Of a DNA stretch of 64,000 nucleotides, positions 10,031-22,052 are shown in pieces. The position numbers and the translations under genes are program-made. Each line of letters begins with the position of its first letter. The first letter of the stretch is position 1. The stretch is taken from the NCBI GenBank assembly GCA_010093685.1, contig MU006245.1:372001-436000 (forward strand), given 5' to 3'. The notes under the pieces were generated by a model that was given only the letters and a program-made list of their open reading frames with translations, did no database searches and was not told the origin of the DNA. The DNA is from Ophiobolus disseminans (lineage: Eukaryota; Ascomycota; Dothideomycetes; Pleosporales; Phaeosphaeriaceae).

Positions 10031-11962
10031 CTAAATAAGCGCTTCACCCCTAAACATCGCCTCCCTAACCTCCCGCACAACATCCGCGCGATCCCCCGGC
10101 CCAAGCAACACAATCCCGCGCCCCCTTCTACCCATGCGCCCAGTCCTGCCGAGGCGATGGATAAAGTCTATAGTAGTGTGCGGGACATCGTACAAAATGA
10201 CGTGGCGCACAGCTACGGTGTCGATACCTCTCGAGCCAAGATCCGTAGTGACGATGACCTTGGTATTGGGCAGGGAGCGCTTACTCACGGTCTCCGGCTT
10301 TGCGGCTTCTTCGGTGGCGGAGGGCTTGATAGCTGTACTGGTGTCAGAGCCGGTGAATGATGCGAGTGTTTTCGCTTGGCGGCTGGGATCTGTGTCGCGG
10401 TGGAATGCTAACGCGTCGATGCCTTTCTTGATGAGGTACTGGGCTACTGCGTCTGTGTCGTCGCGCTCGTTGACGAAGACGAGGATGCGTTTGGTGGGGA
10501 CGGCTTCCTTGCCCTCGTCGGGGTCGTATTCACCAGTGGAGCGTCCGATTTGCCATATCGTGTCGGCGCAGGCGAGCATTTTGTTGCCGTGGTAGGGGTC
10601 TTTGTTTACGTCTACGACGCCGAGTTGGACGCGGCGCGGGATGGCATGGAGGTTTGGCGTGACGAGACGGTTCATGTCTGGGAATCTATCTGCGAGGTAC
10701 TTGTCAAGATATTTCGGGATAGTTGCAGAACATAGGATCAGTTTCTTCAGGGACGGCGTGGCGCGCTCGAGAATCTCCGTGGTGCTGGGCTTGAAGGAGC
10801 GGTCGAAGAGGGAGTCTGCTTCATCGCAGATGAGGTGGGTGACGCGGGCGAGGATGTTGGGGTTGCTTTCTGCGATGCTGGCGAGGAGGGGTGGCGTGCT
10901 GATGACGACGTCGACACCGTTTTCGTTGAAGAGGCGGTTGCGGATGACGGTCGCTGACATCTTTGCAGAGATGGGAGCGGCGCGGAACTTGACGGTGTGG
11001 GACAGCGACTTTGCGACTGCGCCGACCTGGGCGACAAGCTCGGCAGATGGGACGAGGATGATGGCGCGGGGGCGGGCGGGGTCGACTGCCTTGTTCATCT
11101 CTGGCTCTTCGACGCCAAACATGTCGTCTCTCTTCTCGTGCGGCTTCGATGCTGCCTGCTCCGCATCTATTTGCGCTTGTGCCTCTGCCGCCTCCTTTTC
11201 TTCAACCTCCTCCTGCTTGATGGCGTCCAGCACAGGAAGCAGATAAGCCAATGTCTTGCCCGAACCAGTCTCTGCAGCGAGAAGAAATGACTCTGGGCCG
11301 GACTTTTTCGCGGGTGTCGCCCGTGTGCGCTTCTTTGCCTCCAGGCCGAGCAGGGCGGGAATGGCGACAGACTGAGCCGGAGTGGGGTTGCGGTATTCGA
11401 GGTCGGGTAGTGCGTCCTTGACGGCGGCTTGTATCGAGGGCAGCAGTGGCATGTGCTCGAAAGAGTCGTACTGCTCAATCTTGCGCTTGATGGCGGCCCG
11501 GCTGCCGTACGGCACCTCGTGCAGTGAGCTCTGCATCTTCAGGGCGTGGAACGGCTCCGAACGCGGCCGCCTCTTGTTGTCATCTTGCCGCCTGGCTGGC
11601 CTGTCGTGTCTGTTCTCCCTGTGCTCCCGTTCTCTTTCCAGGCTTGGCGGCACTCTTGTGCGGTTGAGATGGGCAAACGGCTCTCGCTTCCTTCTTACGG
11701 GCTTGTCGTCTGATGGGGGTGCCTGCGACACGGTGTCGGAGAGCACCATGCGAGACGGCCGACGGTCATCGCGTCCTCTCGGCGGTCCTGCACGCGCTCT
11801 TGAAGCGGATGCGCCATCTCGTAGGATGCCTCGTTCGCGCTGTACCACCGTATAAAGACGGGTTTGCGGCTGTATACTACCAGCGGCATGTCCCAGCAGC
11901 GAGCGCACCTCACAGAAGGGACACGCACGAGTAACCTGACGCAGCATTGAAGGTATGTACAA
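10031..11962 (-). CDS. MRH4: Mitochondrial DEAD-box ATP-dependent RNA helicase MRH4
   Basis: Predicted mitochondrial RNA helicase needed for large-subunit ribosome assembly (role known from yeast Mrh4). Single exon, 643 residues. The first 140 residues are Arg-rich and disordered, fitting a presequence plus linker; the second Met (residue 6, MLRQVTRACPF) may be the true start. Helicase motifs in order: NPTPAQSVAIP (192-202, Q-like), AAETGSGKT (229-237, motif I), LVPSAELV (303-310, Ia), DEAD (380-383, II), SAT (412-414, III), RILVFVNERD (492-501, IV), VIVTTDLGSRGIDT (569-582, V) and HRLGRTGR (602-609, VI). All catalytic motifs are intact. It is divergent from BUD4. Confidence 0.92.
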   Translation of the reverse strand: MYIPSMLRQVTRACPFCEVRSLLGHAAGSIQPQTRLYTVVQRERGILRDGASASRARAGPPRGRDDRRPSRMVLSDTVSQAPPSDDKPVRRKREPFAHLNRTRVPPSLEREREHRENRHDRPARRQDDNKRRPRSEPFHALKMQSSLHEVPYGSRAAIKRKIEQYDSFEHMPLLPSIQAAVKDALPDLEYRNPTPAQSVAIPALLGLEAKKRTRATPAKKSGPESFLLAAETGSGKTLAYLLPVLDAIKQEEVEEKEAAEAQAQIDAEQAASKPHEKRDDMFGVEEPEMNKAVDPARPRAIILVPSAELVAQVGAVAKSLSHTVKFRAAPISAKMSATVIRNRLFNENGVDVVISTPPLLASIAESNPNILARVTHLICDEADSLFDRSFKPSTTEILERATPSLKKLILCSATIPKYLDKYLADRFPDMNRLVTPNLHAIPRRVQLGVVDVNKDPYHGNKMLACADTIWQIGRSTGEYDPDEGKEAVPTKRILVFVNERDDTDAVAQYLIKKGIDALAFHRDTDPSRQAKTLASFTGSDTSTAIKPSATEEAAKPETVSKRSLPNTKVIVTTDLGSRGIDTVAVRHVILYDVPHTTIDFIHRLGRTGRMGRRGRGIVLLGPGDRADVVREVREAMFRGEALI

Positions 11963-12385
11963 GTGTCAGAATGCCATTCCTTCTGGCATGACGTTCCGGG
12001 CATTTCTGCGGGCCGGCGATCTCGAATTTCTGGCGCTACGCGCTACCCTATCGATAGCACCCGTAGCGCGGCGCACGGACAGCCGCGGCTCGTCACTGCA
12101 GCAACGGGCATACAACCCACATCCCGGTCATCAACACGTCTGATATCGCCCGCACCGCCGCATATTGATCTCCGTCTGCGCATCCTCTTCTCTCCTCCGC
12201 TTCTCTATAGCACAACAGCGCTTGCGCTCGTGGTTGACCTTCACTTCGCCTGCCCATATTTAATCACGCGCATCCGTTATCGATCTAGACGTGCATGCTC
12301 CTGCTCGGCTTGCCGCCATTCTTCGCACGCATTCCTCGACCACGCAAGTAGCCGTGCTGCATAGATAACAACCACGCCCAGCACC
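11963..12385. other. Intergenic; bidirectional promoter of MRH4 and BUD4
   Basis: About 420 bases between divergent start codons. No additional gene is supported. Confidence 0.5.
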
Positions 12386-15300
12386 ATGTCACGCAACGAA
12401 GCGGTAAGTCTATTCGTCCCATCTCTTCTGCGATCAATTCAATGCTCATGACGATGCACCCAGGTGTCGCCGCTGCGCATAAACAAGACGCCGACTGCCT
12501 CTCCCACCAAGGGCAGCGGCCGTCCGCTCTCGGAGATCAGTTCCACAGAGCAGAGAAGGAACTCACCGAGCTTCAACCAGACCACAAAGGTTTGCTTTCC
12601 CGACACATTCCTCGCGCGCATGGCGGCTAACGTGGGCCAGAAAATATTCCTGACCAAGGAGAGCTCGCCCTTCAACGGCTCTTCTCCCTTCAACAACAGC
12701 CCGCGTCTCTTTTGGAAGGAGCAGACCGTCTCGCCCAAGAACCGCTTCGACTCGGAGAACGAGTACGAGCCCGAATCTACGCCGCTGTCGCCCAAGCGCA
12801 ACTCGATTGAGAACCTGAAGAAGCAGTCACGTGTCAAAAACAGCAGCATGTTCGAGCGCGAGCAGAAGAACGTCTACGACCCGACTGCCGTCCAGCCTCT
12901 TGACCGTCCGTTGGCCGCCGGCCGACCGCTTAGCACCACAGTCCAGGGCAACGCGTACGGAGGTAACGGCCTCAACGGCCTGCGCGAGCATTCCACCAGC
13001 CCCTCCAAGGGTCACCGCCGCAGCGAAAGCACCACCAAGATCCCCATCCTAAGCCCCTCCAAATCCTCCCCATCGAAGCTCCAGATGCAGTCGCCCTTCG
13101 TCTCGCCCTACAAGGAGAACGCATCCCCACCCGAAGGGCGCGTGTCCCCCACCAAGTCTTCTCTTGTTGCCAACGGGCGCTTCAACTCGCCCAAGTACAA
13201 CCAGGACTCCAGCATGATGTCAGAGGACGATGAGTTCAAGCACCACACTCTCCGCCCGCTGCGCCGTCACGCTAAGAGTGTAACCTTCGACACCGCCCCG
13301 CCCACAATCACAGAGTACGAGATGGTCACACCCGACCCTTCTGCAGCCTCAGGTTCGCGAGAAGGCAGCTACGAGTCCGAGTCCGAGGAGGAGATGAGCT
13401 TTGATCAAGACGATAGCTTCGATGCTTCTCTGGAGGATACCGAGAAGACGCCTGTCGTCTTGCCAGAGGATTGGCGCCATATGAGCCCCGAGGCGGCAAA
13501 CACATCGCTCACCGACATGTACGATGATGTTTTTGATGCGCGCGACAACAGCCCAATGCCGACTGCCCGACCCAACGGCGCAATGAGAGACTTCCGCCAA
13601 GGTTCAACGAACTCGGATGGCGACTGTAGGCCACTACCACCTCTTCCTGGCCTGCAGATGCACGATGGTCACAGGCGACGCGACTCCAGCATCGGCCTCT
13701 CAGCCGCTGCAGAACGCGCTAGCGATGCGCGGCGGTCCCTGCCCCAGCTTCCTCAAGCTGCAGGCATTTCCAAGTCCGATCTGCTGAACATGCGCGAAGC
13801 TTCCATGTCATTGGAGGACAGACTGCGTCTGATGAACTTCGATGACGACCGCGATGTCAGCACACCAACGCAAGAGAGCCATGACAAGAAGGTCGAAGAG
13901 GTTTCGCAAGTGCAGGTGCACGTCGAGGAACTCGATGAGCTGACCGAGACCGAGCTGGAAACCGAGATCGCGGTTGATGAGCCTAAAGTGCCGCGGATTT
14001 CCCGCGAATCTATTCTCCGAAGGGTCAAGAGCCGCAACTTTGACGAAGAATACGACGAGAGCTACGCCTACGATCTCGAGTCCAGCCCTGAACGAAGCTA
14101 CGGCGATCTTGCTGATCTGGATCCGGATGTTCCGATCCCATCGCGGGAGTGCTCCTCCAACTTCGATGAGAATCCTCTGCAGCATGACAATGTCGCCGAG
14201 AGCGAGGCTGATAGCGTAATCGACGCCTACTCTTTCGCCGACATGACGGAGGTTGATGGTCACGATGATGGTACCGAGCTCTCCGTGCTGGAAGACTATG
14301 AGCGCGAGAGCTCTGTTGTGCGACATCCTGTCAAGTATGAGCCGCAAGAGGACGATGATGTGAGCGAGTACTCTCCCCAGCCTGAAGAGCAGCCGACATC
14401 GCAGAGCACCATCGATAGCTCTGGCCCATCGACACCCACTGCCTTGCCTTCGTCGCCTGCTGTAGCTGCGAACCAAGATCGTGAAGAAGACATGTTCGCT
14501 TCGTTCGCAGGTGAGCAGATGGACTTGAGCCTCGACCCGCTCAAGGCGTCGTTCGCGACTGCCGCGACCCCACTCGACTCTGCGCCCAAGATGGATGCTA
14601 TGCGTGAGTTCTTGCGGCGACCGGCAACCCCAGAGACGACCGAGGAGGTTGAAGAGGTGGACGCTGAGTCGGATGGTCCCGGCACTCCCGACTCTGTCAT
14701 CCGCCATCCCATCGTCATTTCACCACCAGAGCCAGAGTTATCGCCAGAGATCCCTCAACGAGAGGCTACTATCCGAGGAGGAAAGCTGAAGACTCGACCA
14801 TCACTGATTCCAGATGAAGTTGATCTAGCTACTGCACGTCGACAAGTTAGTGGTGAACATCCGCCTCCCGTTCCAGTCCGGAGCCCCAAGCGTCAATCTC
14901 TGACCTTCGAGTTGGGTCATGTTGACGACGAGGACTCGCAATTTAGTATCTCCAACAAGGAGAACCGGATGCTTGATCTGAATCTTGGTGAAGATTCTCA
15001 CGATCTTAGCTTCGGTTTGGACAGAGAGTTCAACCATATTATTGAGGCTCAAAAGGTAGACACCCTTTTCCCATTACCTTCTTTCGCCAAATTCCCAACA
15101 TCAACCGCTGCACAACAGGAATCAGCGGCGCAAATGTCAGGTGAAGGCTTTGTGTATAATTACAGTCCCGCTAACGGCTCTGCCTACGAACAGAAGGGCT
15201 ACTTGATGCGCGAAAATACCAAAATGGTCGTCGCTAGCAGTCGCCAATTTAGTGACGAAAAGGCGCCAGACGCTACCGCAGAGAGGCCTGCCAAATCTAG

Positions 15301-17026
15301 CCCACGGAAGTCGAGCGCTGAGCGCAAACCTGCCTGGACAACCGAGCCTTGGAATGGCAAGCCGCGCCGGAAGAGCATTCGAACAACATCCGGCCGCCGT
15401 GTGCCTACCAACACCGGCCCAGCACCGCCACTTCCAGGTCAGGAGTCTGCTGTTTCTGGTGGTCTTGACTCAGTCGCTGAACAAGGTGATGAAGAGTTCG
15501 AAGACGGTGAAGAGCGAGGCAGGGTGTTCGTCAAGGTCGTTGGTGTCAAGGACCTTGACCTCCCGTTGCCCAAAACTGAGCGCACTTGGTTCCAGCTGAC
15601 GCTTGATAACGGCCTGCACTGCGTCACGACCTCATGGTTGGAACTCGGTCAGTCTGCACCCATTGGTCAAGAGTTTGAACTTGTTGTGCTCGATGACCTT
15701 GAGTTCCAGCTCACCCTCCAAACCAAGCTCGAGCCTCCTGCTGTACCGCAGATCGTTGCCGCACCCGCACGAGCTGTTAATCACAAGAAGTCGCACTCTG
15801 CATTCCGCAACCTTCTTTCATCACCAAAGAAGCGGAAAGAGCAGGAGCGAAAGGCGCAAGAGGAGGCAGACCGTGTCGCCCTCCAGGAGCAGCAAGAAGC
15901 TCAAGCAGCCGCCAAACGGAACCACCAAGCAACTGCATGGGACCTGCTACATGATTTGGTTGGCCCGGATGGCTCTTTCGCGCGTGCCTACGTGTGCCTC
16001 AACAACCACGAGAGCCAAGCATATGGCCGTCCATTGACTGTTGACATTCCCTGCTTCAATGAGTGGGCCGTTGATAACACCGGCGCAAGTAGTGTAAAGA
16101 GCAAGCGTGGTGGTGTTGTCCGTCGCCCACCTTACCGAGTTGGAAAGCTCACCCTCCAGCTGCTCTACGTTCCCAAGCCACGAGGCGCAAAGGACGAAGA
16201 TATGCCCAAGAGCATGAATGCTTGCATTCGTGAGTTGAAGGAGGCTGATGAAGTCAAGGACACCACCTGGGAGGGTCCTCTAAGCCAGCAAGGTGGTGAT
16301 TGCCCAGTAAGTGCACCATTCATCATGTCATGAGTAAAGTAGCTAACACAGATCCAGTACTGGCGACGCCGCTTCTTCAAACTTGAAGGTACAAAACTTA
16401 CAGCCTATCACGAGGCGACTCGACAACCACGCGCTACGATCAATCTCGCAAAGGCTACTAAGCTGTTTGATGACAAGGGTGCTCTTCAACAGTCATCGTC
16501 CACCAAGACTGGTGGTCGCCGCAAGTCCGGCTTTACCGAAGACGAGGAAGGCTACATGTTCATTGAGGAAGGTTTCCGGATACGCTTTGCCAATGGTGAG
16601 GTTATCGACTTCTACGCCGATACCCGTGAGCAGAAGGAAGGCTGGATGAAGGTCTTGACTGAGACCGTTGGCAAAGACATCGCCGCAAAGAAAGGCTGGA
16701 TCTCTATGATCCTCGAGAAGGAGCGCAAAGAGAAGGCTTCCCGATCACAAGCTGGTGTTCCTCCCCAACAATCACGGCCACTCCAAGAGACCGCCAACAC
16801 CAATCGTCCCAGCCACCAGCGCACCCAATCCCACGATGTCTTTGCTCAGCCCTACAGCAAGTCAGTTCCCTCAAGCCCCGTCAAAGGCCACTCACGGACA
16901 CAATCGCACGCTCCCGCACCCCCAGCGAAAGATCACCGCATGTCGCAAGCGCCGCCGCCACGGCCGCGCGATGCAGGCAAGACGGGGTCAGGACGAAGGG
17001 AGCAGGTTCGATCGATGATTTTCTAA
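12386..17026 (+). CDS. BUD4: BUD4/anillin-like septation protein with C-terminal PH domain
   Basis: Bud4-type proteins organise septins and the contractile ring at the cell cortex. A tiny first exon (12386-12403, MSRNEA) joins 12464-16306 and 16358-17026 to give 1509 residues. The first two thirds are disordered and acidic, with many SP/TP sites. An anillin-homology, C2-like region starts near residue 1025 (GRVFVKVVGVKDLDLPLP) and runs to about 1270. A Lys/Glu-rich helix (about 1125-1160) interrupts it. The PH domain spans about 1285-1400, beginning CPYWRRRFFKLEGTKLTAYH across the last intron and ending near EGWMKVLTETVG. A possible in-frame intron at 15056-15193 would shorten the protein by 46 residues and join IIEAQK to KGYLMRENTKM, which fits the family better. 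The C-terminal tail is basic and Pro-rich. Confidence 0.87.
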
Positions 17027-17922
17027 GCCCTCTTCATTTGCACACTCTTCATCATCGAATATCACTATTCACCACCAGAACTGCATCGTTCTTGGAACAC
17101 TCACTTACTTGCGCTTTTCCTTGCGTTGTAGATCCGCCACTTGTATCTTCTCTCGCATCGACTTCGGTTGGGGTTTTGGCGCGGCCGGCAGAAGAGGTCG
17201 AAGAGGAAGGCGAACGTAGGTGCTGAGCGCCTGCGGCAGAGCGTCAGGCTTGTACAAACGCTTGCTTGACTGCCATCTCGTTGTTAGGGTTGTTTGGATA
17301 CGAGCCGAAAAGAGAGAGCGAAAGAGGTGTTCATTTCTTGTATTGCTTTATGGATGTCTTGGGTGGGGTGCTTGTGTCTGGCGTTGCAGGATTTGGTTGG
17401 TTTGGTTGGGCGCCTATGATACGACCTGAACTTTTATTGGAAACTCTCTGTGTTAATGATTACATGCGATAGCAGAGATGAGGAGCGAGATGGAAATTTC
17501 ATACATGAACTTCACACATCTCTTCTTGAATTCATGTCGCGTGCGAGAATCGAAGTTACTGAGGCATTTCGGGACTCGTGTTTGAGCCATGATGTACGTA
17601 CCCGTTACACCACCGGAAGAGCCTGTTTGTCTGAATAAGAGAAGTAGGTCACGCACGCATCGTGCTTTGTCGTGCTGTGCAACTTTACTTACCGGTGAGC
17701 AAACAAGTTGCTCTGCTTTACTGTGCTGTCATCCCCAACGTCTCCTTCCACACCATCTGCATTCCCACATACCTGCTTACCCAGTATGAGCACGTAGCAC
17801 TAATTTCCATCCCACTATATCCCTCGCAGCTCAATCCGCAGTCCATTGCCCTGCTGTAACATCTGCACTATCGCTGTTGTTGTTGTTCCTGCTGCCACTT
17901 GCCTCGTCCATTCCAATATACC
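17027..17922. other. Intergenic between tandem plus-strand genes
   Basis: 3' region of BUD4 and promoter of the Gly/Met-rich gene. Short open frames have no recognisable features. Confidence 0.5.
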
Positions 17923-20086
17923 ATGGGCCAATCCCACTCCATACCCCCACCCCTAATCGAAGTCTCCGCCCCCGGCGGCCGCGTGCTCGTCCCGCCCAAC
18001 ACCGGCTTTACCGTGCACCCCACACACCACAGCCCCGTGTATCATTCCGTGCCGAGACGGCGCCCTCGACGCAGACCGAGGCCGGACATTGAGGTTTTTG
18101 AAGATAGTGGGAGTGAGGAGGAGATGGATGGGATGATGGGTATGGGTATGGGCATGGGGAGTCCGAGAATGATGGGAAGAGGAGGGGGGAGGAGGGGCGG
18201 GGGGGGGAGGGGGAGAGGTGGAATGGGTGGAATGGGGTTTGGCGATATGGATAGGCCGAGGAGTGCGCCGGAGGGGTATATGGGTGGGATAGGACCGCCT
18301 GGGGGTGGGATGATGGGACCTGGAGGTATGGGAGGCATGGGTGGTCCCGGGGGATTTGGTGGAATGGGCGGTCCGGGGGGTATGGGACCACCAGGCGGCA
18401 TGCCACCCGGCGGACCTGGAGGGTTCGGCGGAATGGGGCCACCTGGAGGACCAGGAGGATTTGGCGGCATGGGACCGCCGGGAGGGATGGGAGGCGGTAT
18501 GGGCATGCCACCGGGAGGTATGGGCAGCGGCGGTGGAATGAATGAACCACCTCCAGGATACAGCTCCATGCCACCGCGCTTCTCCAATGCCCAAATGCGC
18601 CCTCATCCCCCATCGTCAAATATCTCTTCCAGCCGCTCGGAAGCCCAACCTCCGCCTCGCCGCTCATCTCGCCGCCCATCTCGACAGCACGAAGACATAC
18701 CAATGGGCGCCTTCGCGAACGCCAAATCTACACCGTCTCCCAAGCTTCGACGCTCGCGCACCGAGCCTACAACAGCCGACCGACTGAACCGCGGAAAGCC
18801 TTCGAACCGGCACGTCGGGCCCTCGGGCAAAGAATGGTTCCAAGGCGACGCTTTCCTCGACGCATGTAAATGCACCACAGGCTGTACATGTCGCGAAGGA
18901 CATCGTGTACTCTACCGCTCCCGCGATGATACCTATTCCGGCTCTGACTCCGAGAGCTCAGGTCGACCGCGTTACAAGAGCGGCGAGATACGCTACATAC
19001 TCAAGACAGATATGGGAAAAGATTGTGGCGATCACTCGAATTGCAAACCAAAAGGCCGAGAGAGTAGTACTTCGAGCAGCGAGGAAGAGGAGAAGAGCAA
19101 ACGCGCGAAGAAGAAAGAGGATAAGAGAAGGAAAGAAGAGTTCAGGGGCTTTAAAGAAGACATGCTAGAGGCGCTGAATGAGAATCTGAAGTCGAGGAGC
19201 AGTAAAGCGGGAAGTAGTCGTGGGAGCGTAAGAAGTCCAAGACCACCAATCGCAGGTCTAGGTGGTGGTGCCATGGGCGGATTCGGAGGGATGGGAATGA
19301 CAATGGGCGATCCAAGCGGTGGTGCGGGTGGTATAGATCCACTCATGGCACAAAAGCTAGCCATGAACAATGTAATGCCGGGTGGAATGGGTATACCAGG
19401 CGGAATAGGCATTGGCGGGAATCCATACGCCATGCCAATGACCGGAATGCCCAAGATCCCTCCGGGCATGGGAAACCCCATGGGCGGCCAGCAAATACCT
19501 CCAGGCATGGGCGATCCTCGAGCCGTGCGAGCGGGTCAGATGCCCATGGGTCCGATGGGCTTCGACGATGACATGTCCATGGCAGGCATGAATCCTTACT
19601 TGGGGGCAGGGTTGAAGCCCAAAGATATGCAGCGGTTCATGTCGCCGCATCGAAAGGCCGGTCGGTTTGGCGCGATGGACATGGATGAGATGCCATCCTA
19701 TGGAAGAGCCCGGGGCGGTGGACGCGGAGGGATGTACGGTAGTCGTGGGGTACGTCAGCCACCACGACGGGGCGGGTATGATGAGAGTGAGGACCACGAT
19801 TTCGGCCCCAGACGTCAAGGTCTAGGAAGGAGAGGCAACAACGATAATGGCCGTGAAGCCGGCTTCCGTGGCATGGAAGGTAAGTCCCGAGTCCAAGCTA
19901 TCCCTACATCACCACTCGTTCTAGTACTGACGTGTCATAGATTCTGATAGCCCGGAGCGTCCTCAACACACCTTCCGCGTGTCTCCTACTGGGAGGGGAA
20001 ATCACGCCACTCGGGGCAATGGTGATCGCGATCAGGGCAGACAGCCACATGCTGAGACAGATAAAGACTCGGAGGGATATACCTAA
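17923..20086 (+). CDS. Gly/Met-rich low-complexity protein with a Cys cluster
   Basis: Exons 17923-19879 and 19941-20086 give 700 residues. The ATG at 17923 was chosen because it starts MGQSHS, which fits the N-myristoylation consensus (Gly2, Ser6). Order of regions: a conserved-looking head (about 1-45), an acidic/Met patch (DSGSEEEMDGMMG), a long GGMG/GPGG/GPPGG repeat region (about 80-205), a Ser/Arg-rich linker, a block KEWFQGDAFLDACKC followed by TTGCTCREGHRVLYRSRDD (near 300-330), a Lys/Glu helix with KRAKKKEDKRRKEEFRG, a second Gly/Met-rich region (about 445-565), and an Arg/Gly-rich tail. The four closely spaced Cys around residue 313 might bind metal. I do not recognise a named family; phase-separating or cell-surface roles are guesses. 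Confidence 0.75.
18120..18540 (+). repeat. Coding GGMG/GGPGG degenerate repeat
   Basis: Imperfect tandem units of 9-18 bases (ggaggtatggga, ggtggacca and similar) encode Gly, Met, Pro and Phe in the Gly/Met-rich protein. The units vary at third positions, so the repeat is kept at protein level more than at DNA level. Confidence 0.75.
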
Positions 20087-21089
20087 ACGTCGTAATGAGC
20101 GGAGAGAATGATTTGGCGTAAAGAGTAACACGTATGGGCGCTTGTATAAAAACCGTGGGCAGTCTGTTTCTGAAACCAACATCGTGATCCCGACAGCTGT
20201 GCCTAAATTTAATTCCAAGAACCAATTAGAAAAAGGACCCAGCAACAATCGCGAGACACCAACCAACCTTTTTAACGCATTCTCTCAATTTGACGTCACT
20301 TGTCCGTGAATGAGGCGTAACAGTGTTTCAGCCGCAGCGCTGCGACATCCGAGCTAGCGGCGAGGTACAAGACACAGGTAGTGGCAGGTATGCAGACCCT
20401 GGCAAGAAGCTGATGATGTGGCGCGGGGATGCAGGGTGAGCAAGGATGCTTGCGCTTGATCAAGTAGGATCTGCAAGGCAGACCAACCTCAGGTCTGTGG
20501 CCGGACACAGTCATCGCGCCACGGGTACCTTTGCCATATCACGATGACGTTGCGAATTGTTGCCCTGGCTGCAATTCGAGCCTCCTGTTGGCCCTCGCCC
20601 TGTGGAGCGGGCAGCTTCGTTGTTGCTGGGAATGTTGGCCGCGATGAATCTGAATGTAGAAGGCAGGGAACAAGAGATCAAAAACTGAAAAGAATGCTTG
20701 TTTCGTGACTGTGAATTTGCTACCTAAGGAAACCATATTGCGCAAGTCGTGGTGCTCTAGGTATGATAATGTCGCCGCCCAACATACGGATGTGTCTTTC
20801 CAAGACGTGGTGATGCGAGCGAAGTGAGCGTGTATGAAGTCTATCCATAGACGCCAGTTCAACCCTGTAGATTCGATGAAGCCCAATCTTTCACTTATAT
20901 GCACCTCCAATATATGCACCCGACTCCTCGCTGAATGACAAAGACAATAAGGAGAAACATGTGGTGGGAAGGGGTAGTAACTTGGAAGGAAATCGATCAG
21001 TTTTGTGAATGATCGCTGGAGTCAACTGGATGATAGGTTCAGTGAGCCATTCGCAGTGCTAGCTGAGGGAAAACCCACTTCACTAGCAA
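20087..21089. other. Intergenic between convergent genes
   Basis: One kilobase between two 3' ends. A minus-strand open frame of 126 codons at 20539-20919 has no family resemblance and no supporting features. Nothing else is seen. Confidence 0.45.
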
Positions 21090-22052
21090 CTACGGGGCGC
21101 ACCATCCAAGGCCAGTAGCCGCCAAACCAAGGGTAGTCGCAAGGCGCTTGCCCTTCTCGTTCAGGATCGCAATGGTGCACTTCTTCTCAGCCCACCACTT
21201 CTCGAAGACCTCGATGTCTTCTGGGGAGACATGGCCGGAGCGCTTGGCGCACCACTCAGTGTCCACCTTGAGGCCCAAGTGGCGCAGACGAGGAAGGGCC
21301 TCAGTGCGCAAATGCGACAGCTCCGTCGCGTAGTAGGCATCATGAGGCTCAAGCGGCGTGGAGAAGGAGCGCTCCCGAGAGCGGTTACGCTTGTCCAAGG
21401 GGTCTGCAGGCGGTCCAAGCGAGACAGGTGAGAGAGGTGACATTGTCTGTGACTGCGCGAAGGAAGAGGTGAGAGGGGAGGCACATCCTGACTGGGAGGC
21501 TGGGGATCCAGTGGTGGAACCTGATGAGTCTGACTGGAACACGCTGCTAGCATCGCTGGCAGTCCTAAGTTTTGGAGGTGGGAGTTCGTCAAGCTGGGGG
21601 AGGAGGTCGTCACCAGGCAGCTTGCCCTCAGTGTGCTGGTCGAGGCGAGCAAACCCTGACTGAGGTTAGCTTCGAGTGACACAAGGTGTTGGTATGTAAT
21701 GCGCAAACATTACGCAATTCGTGGCCAATGGGACAGGGTCTTGTGGCACGGGGCACTATGACTTACCAGTCAGAACCGCAGCTCCAGAGTGCTGCACGGC
21801 AGTCAGGCTGGACTGCAGCTCAGTGGGAAGGCGATCCCACACGTCCTGAGGAAGATACCAGGTGCGAAGGTGAGCAGGGTCGTAGCTGAATGCGTCGCCA
21901 TCCTTGGGACAGAGAGCGCGAGGTGAGTCGAGGTGAGAGCCAGAGCGAGAAAGCGACGACACGAAGCTCATGCGGCTGGAGCTGCGTCGAGTGCGGGTTC
22001 GACCAGGGGTGGGGTCGTGGTAGATAGGATTGGCGGGTTGTACGATAGCCAT
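21090..22052 (-). CDS. Conserved hypothetical protein with Ser/Pro-rich middle
   Basis: Exon 22052-21767 and exon 21655-21090 give 283 residues; the 111-base intron is phase 1 and restores AVLTGFARLDQH. The N-terminus (MAIVQPANPIYHDPTPGRTR) is followed by a Ser/Arg patch and a folded-looking part (LRTWYLPQDVWDRLPTELQS). A Ser/Pro-rich linker (SPLSPVSLGPPADPLDKRNR) leads to a conserved-looking C-terminal block: TPLEPHDAYYATELSHLRTE, LPRLRHLGLKVDTEWCAKR, a short linker, then FEKWWAEKKC and ending LGLAATGLGWCAP. I recall similar uncharacterised proteins in dothideomycetes but know no function. There is no signal peptide or membrane helix. Confidence 0.75.

Noticed and set aside
13808..14707. Minus-strand open frame of 299 codons inside BUD4
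   Set aside because: Exact antisense of a strongly supported coding exon with GC3 bias; no domain in its translation.
18042..18587. Minus-strand Pro/Ile-rich open frames opposite the Gly/Met repeats
   Set aside because: Antisense of GGN repeat codons reads as Pro; the plus-strand gene has a good start, a spliced end and a non-repeat folded part.
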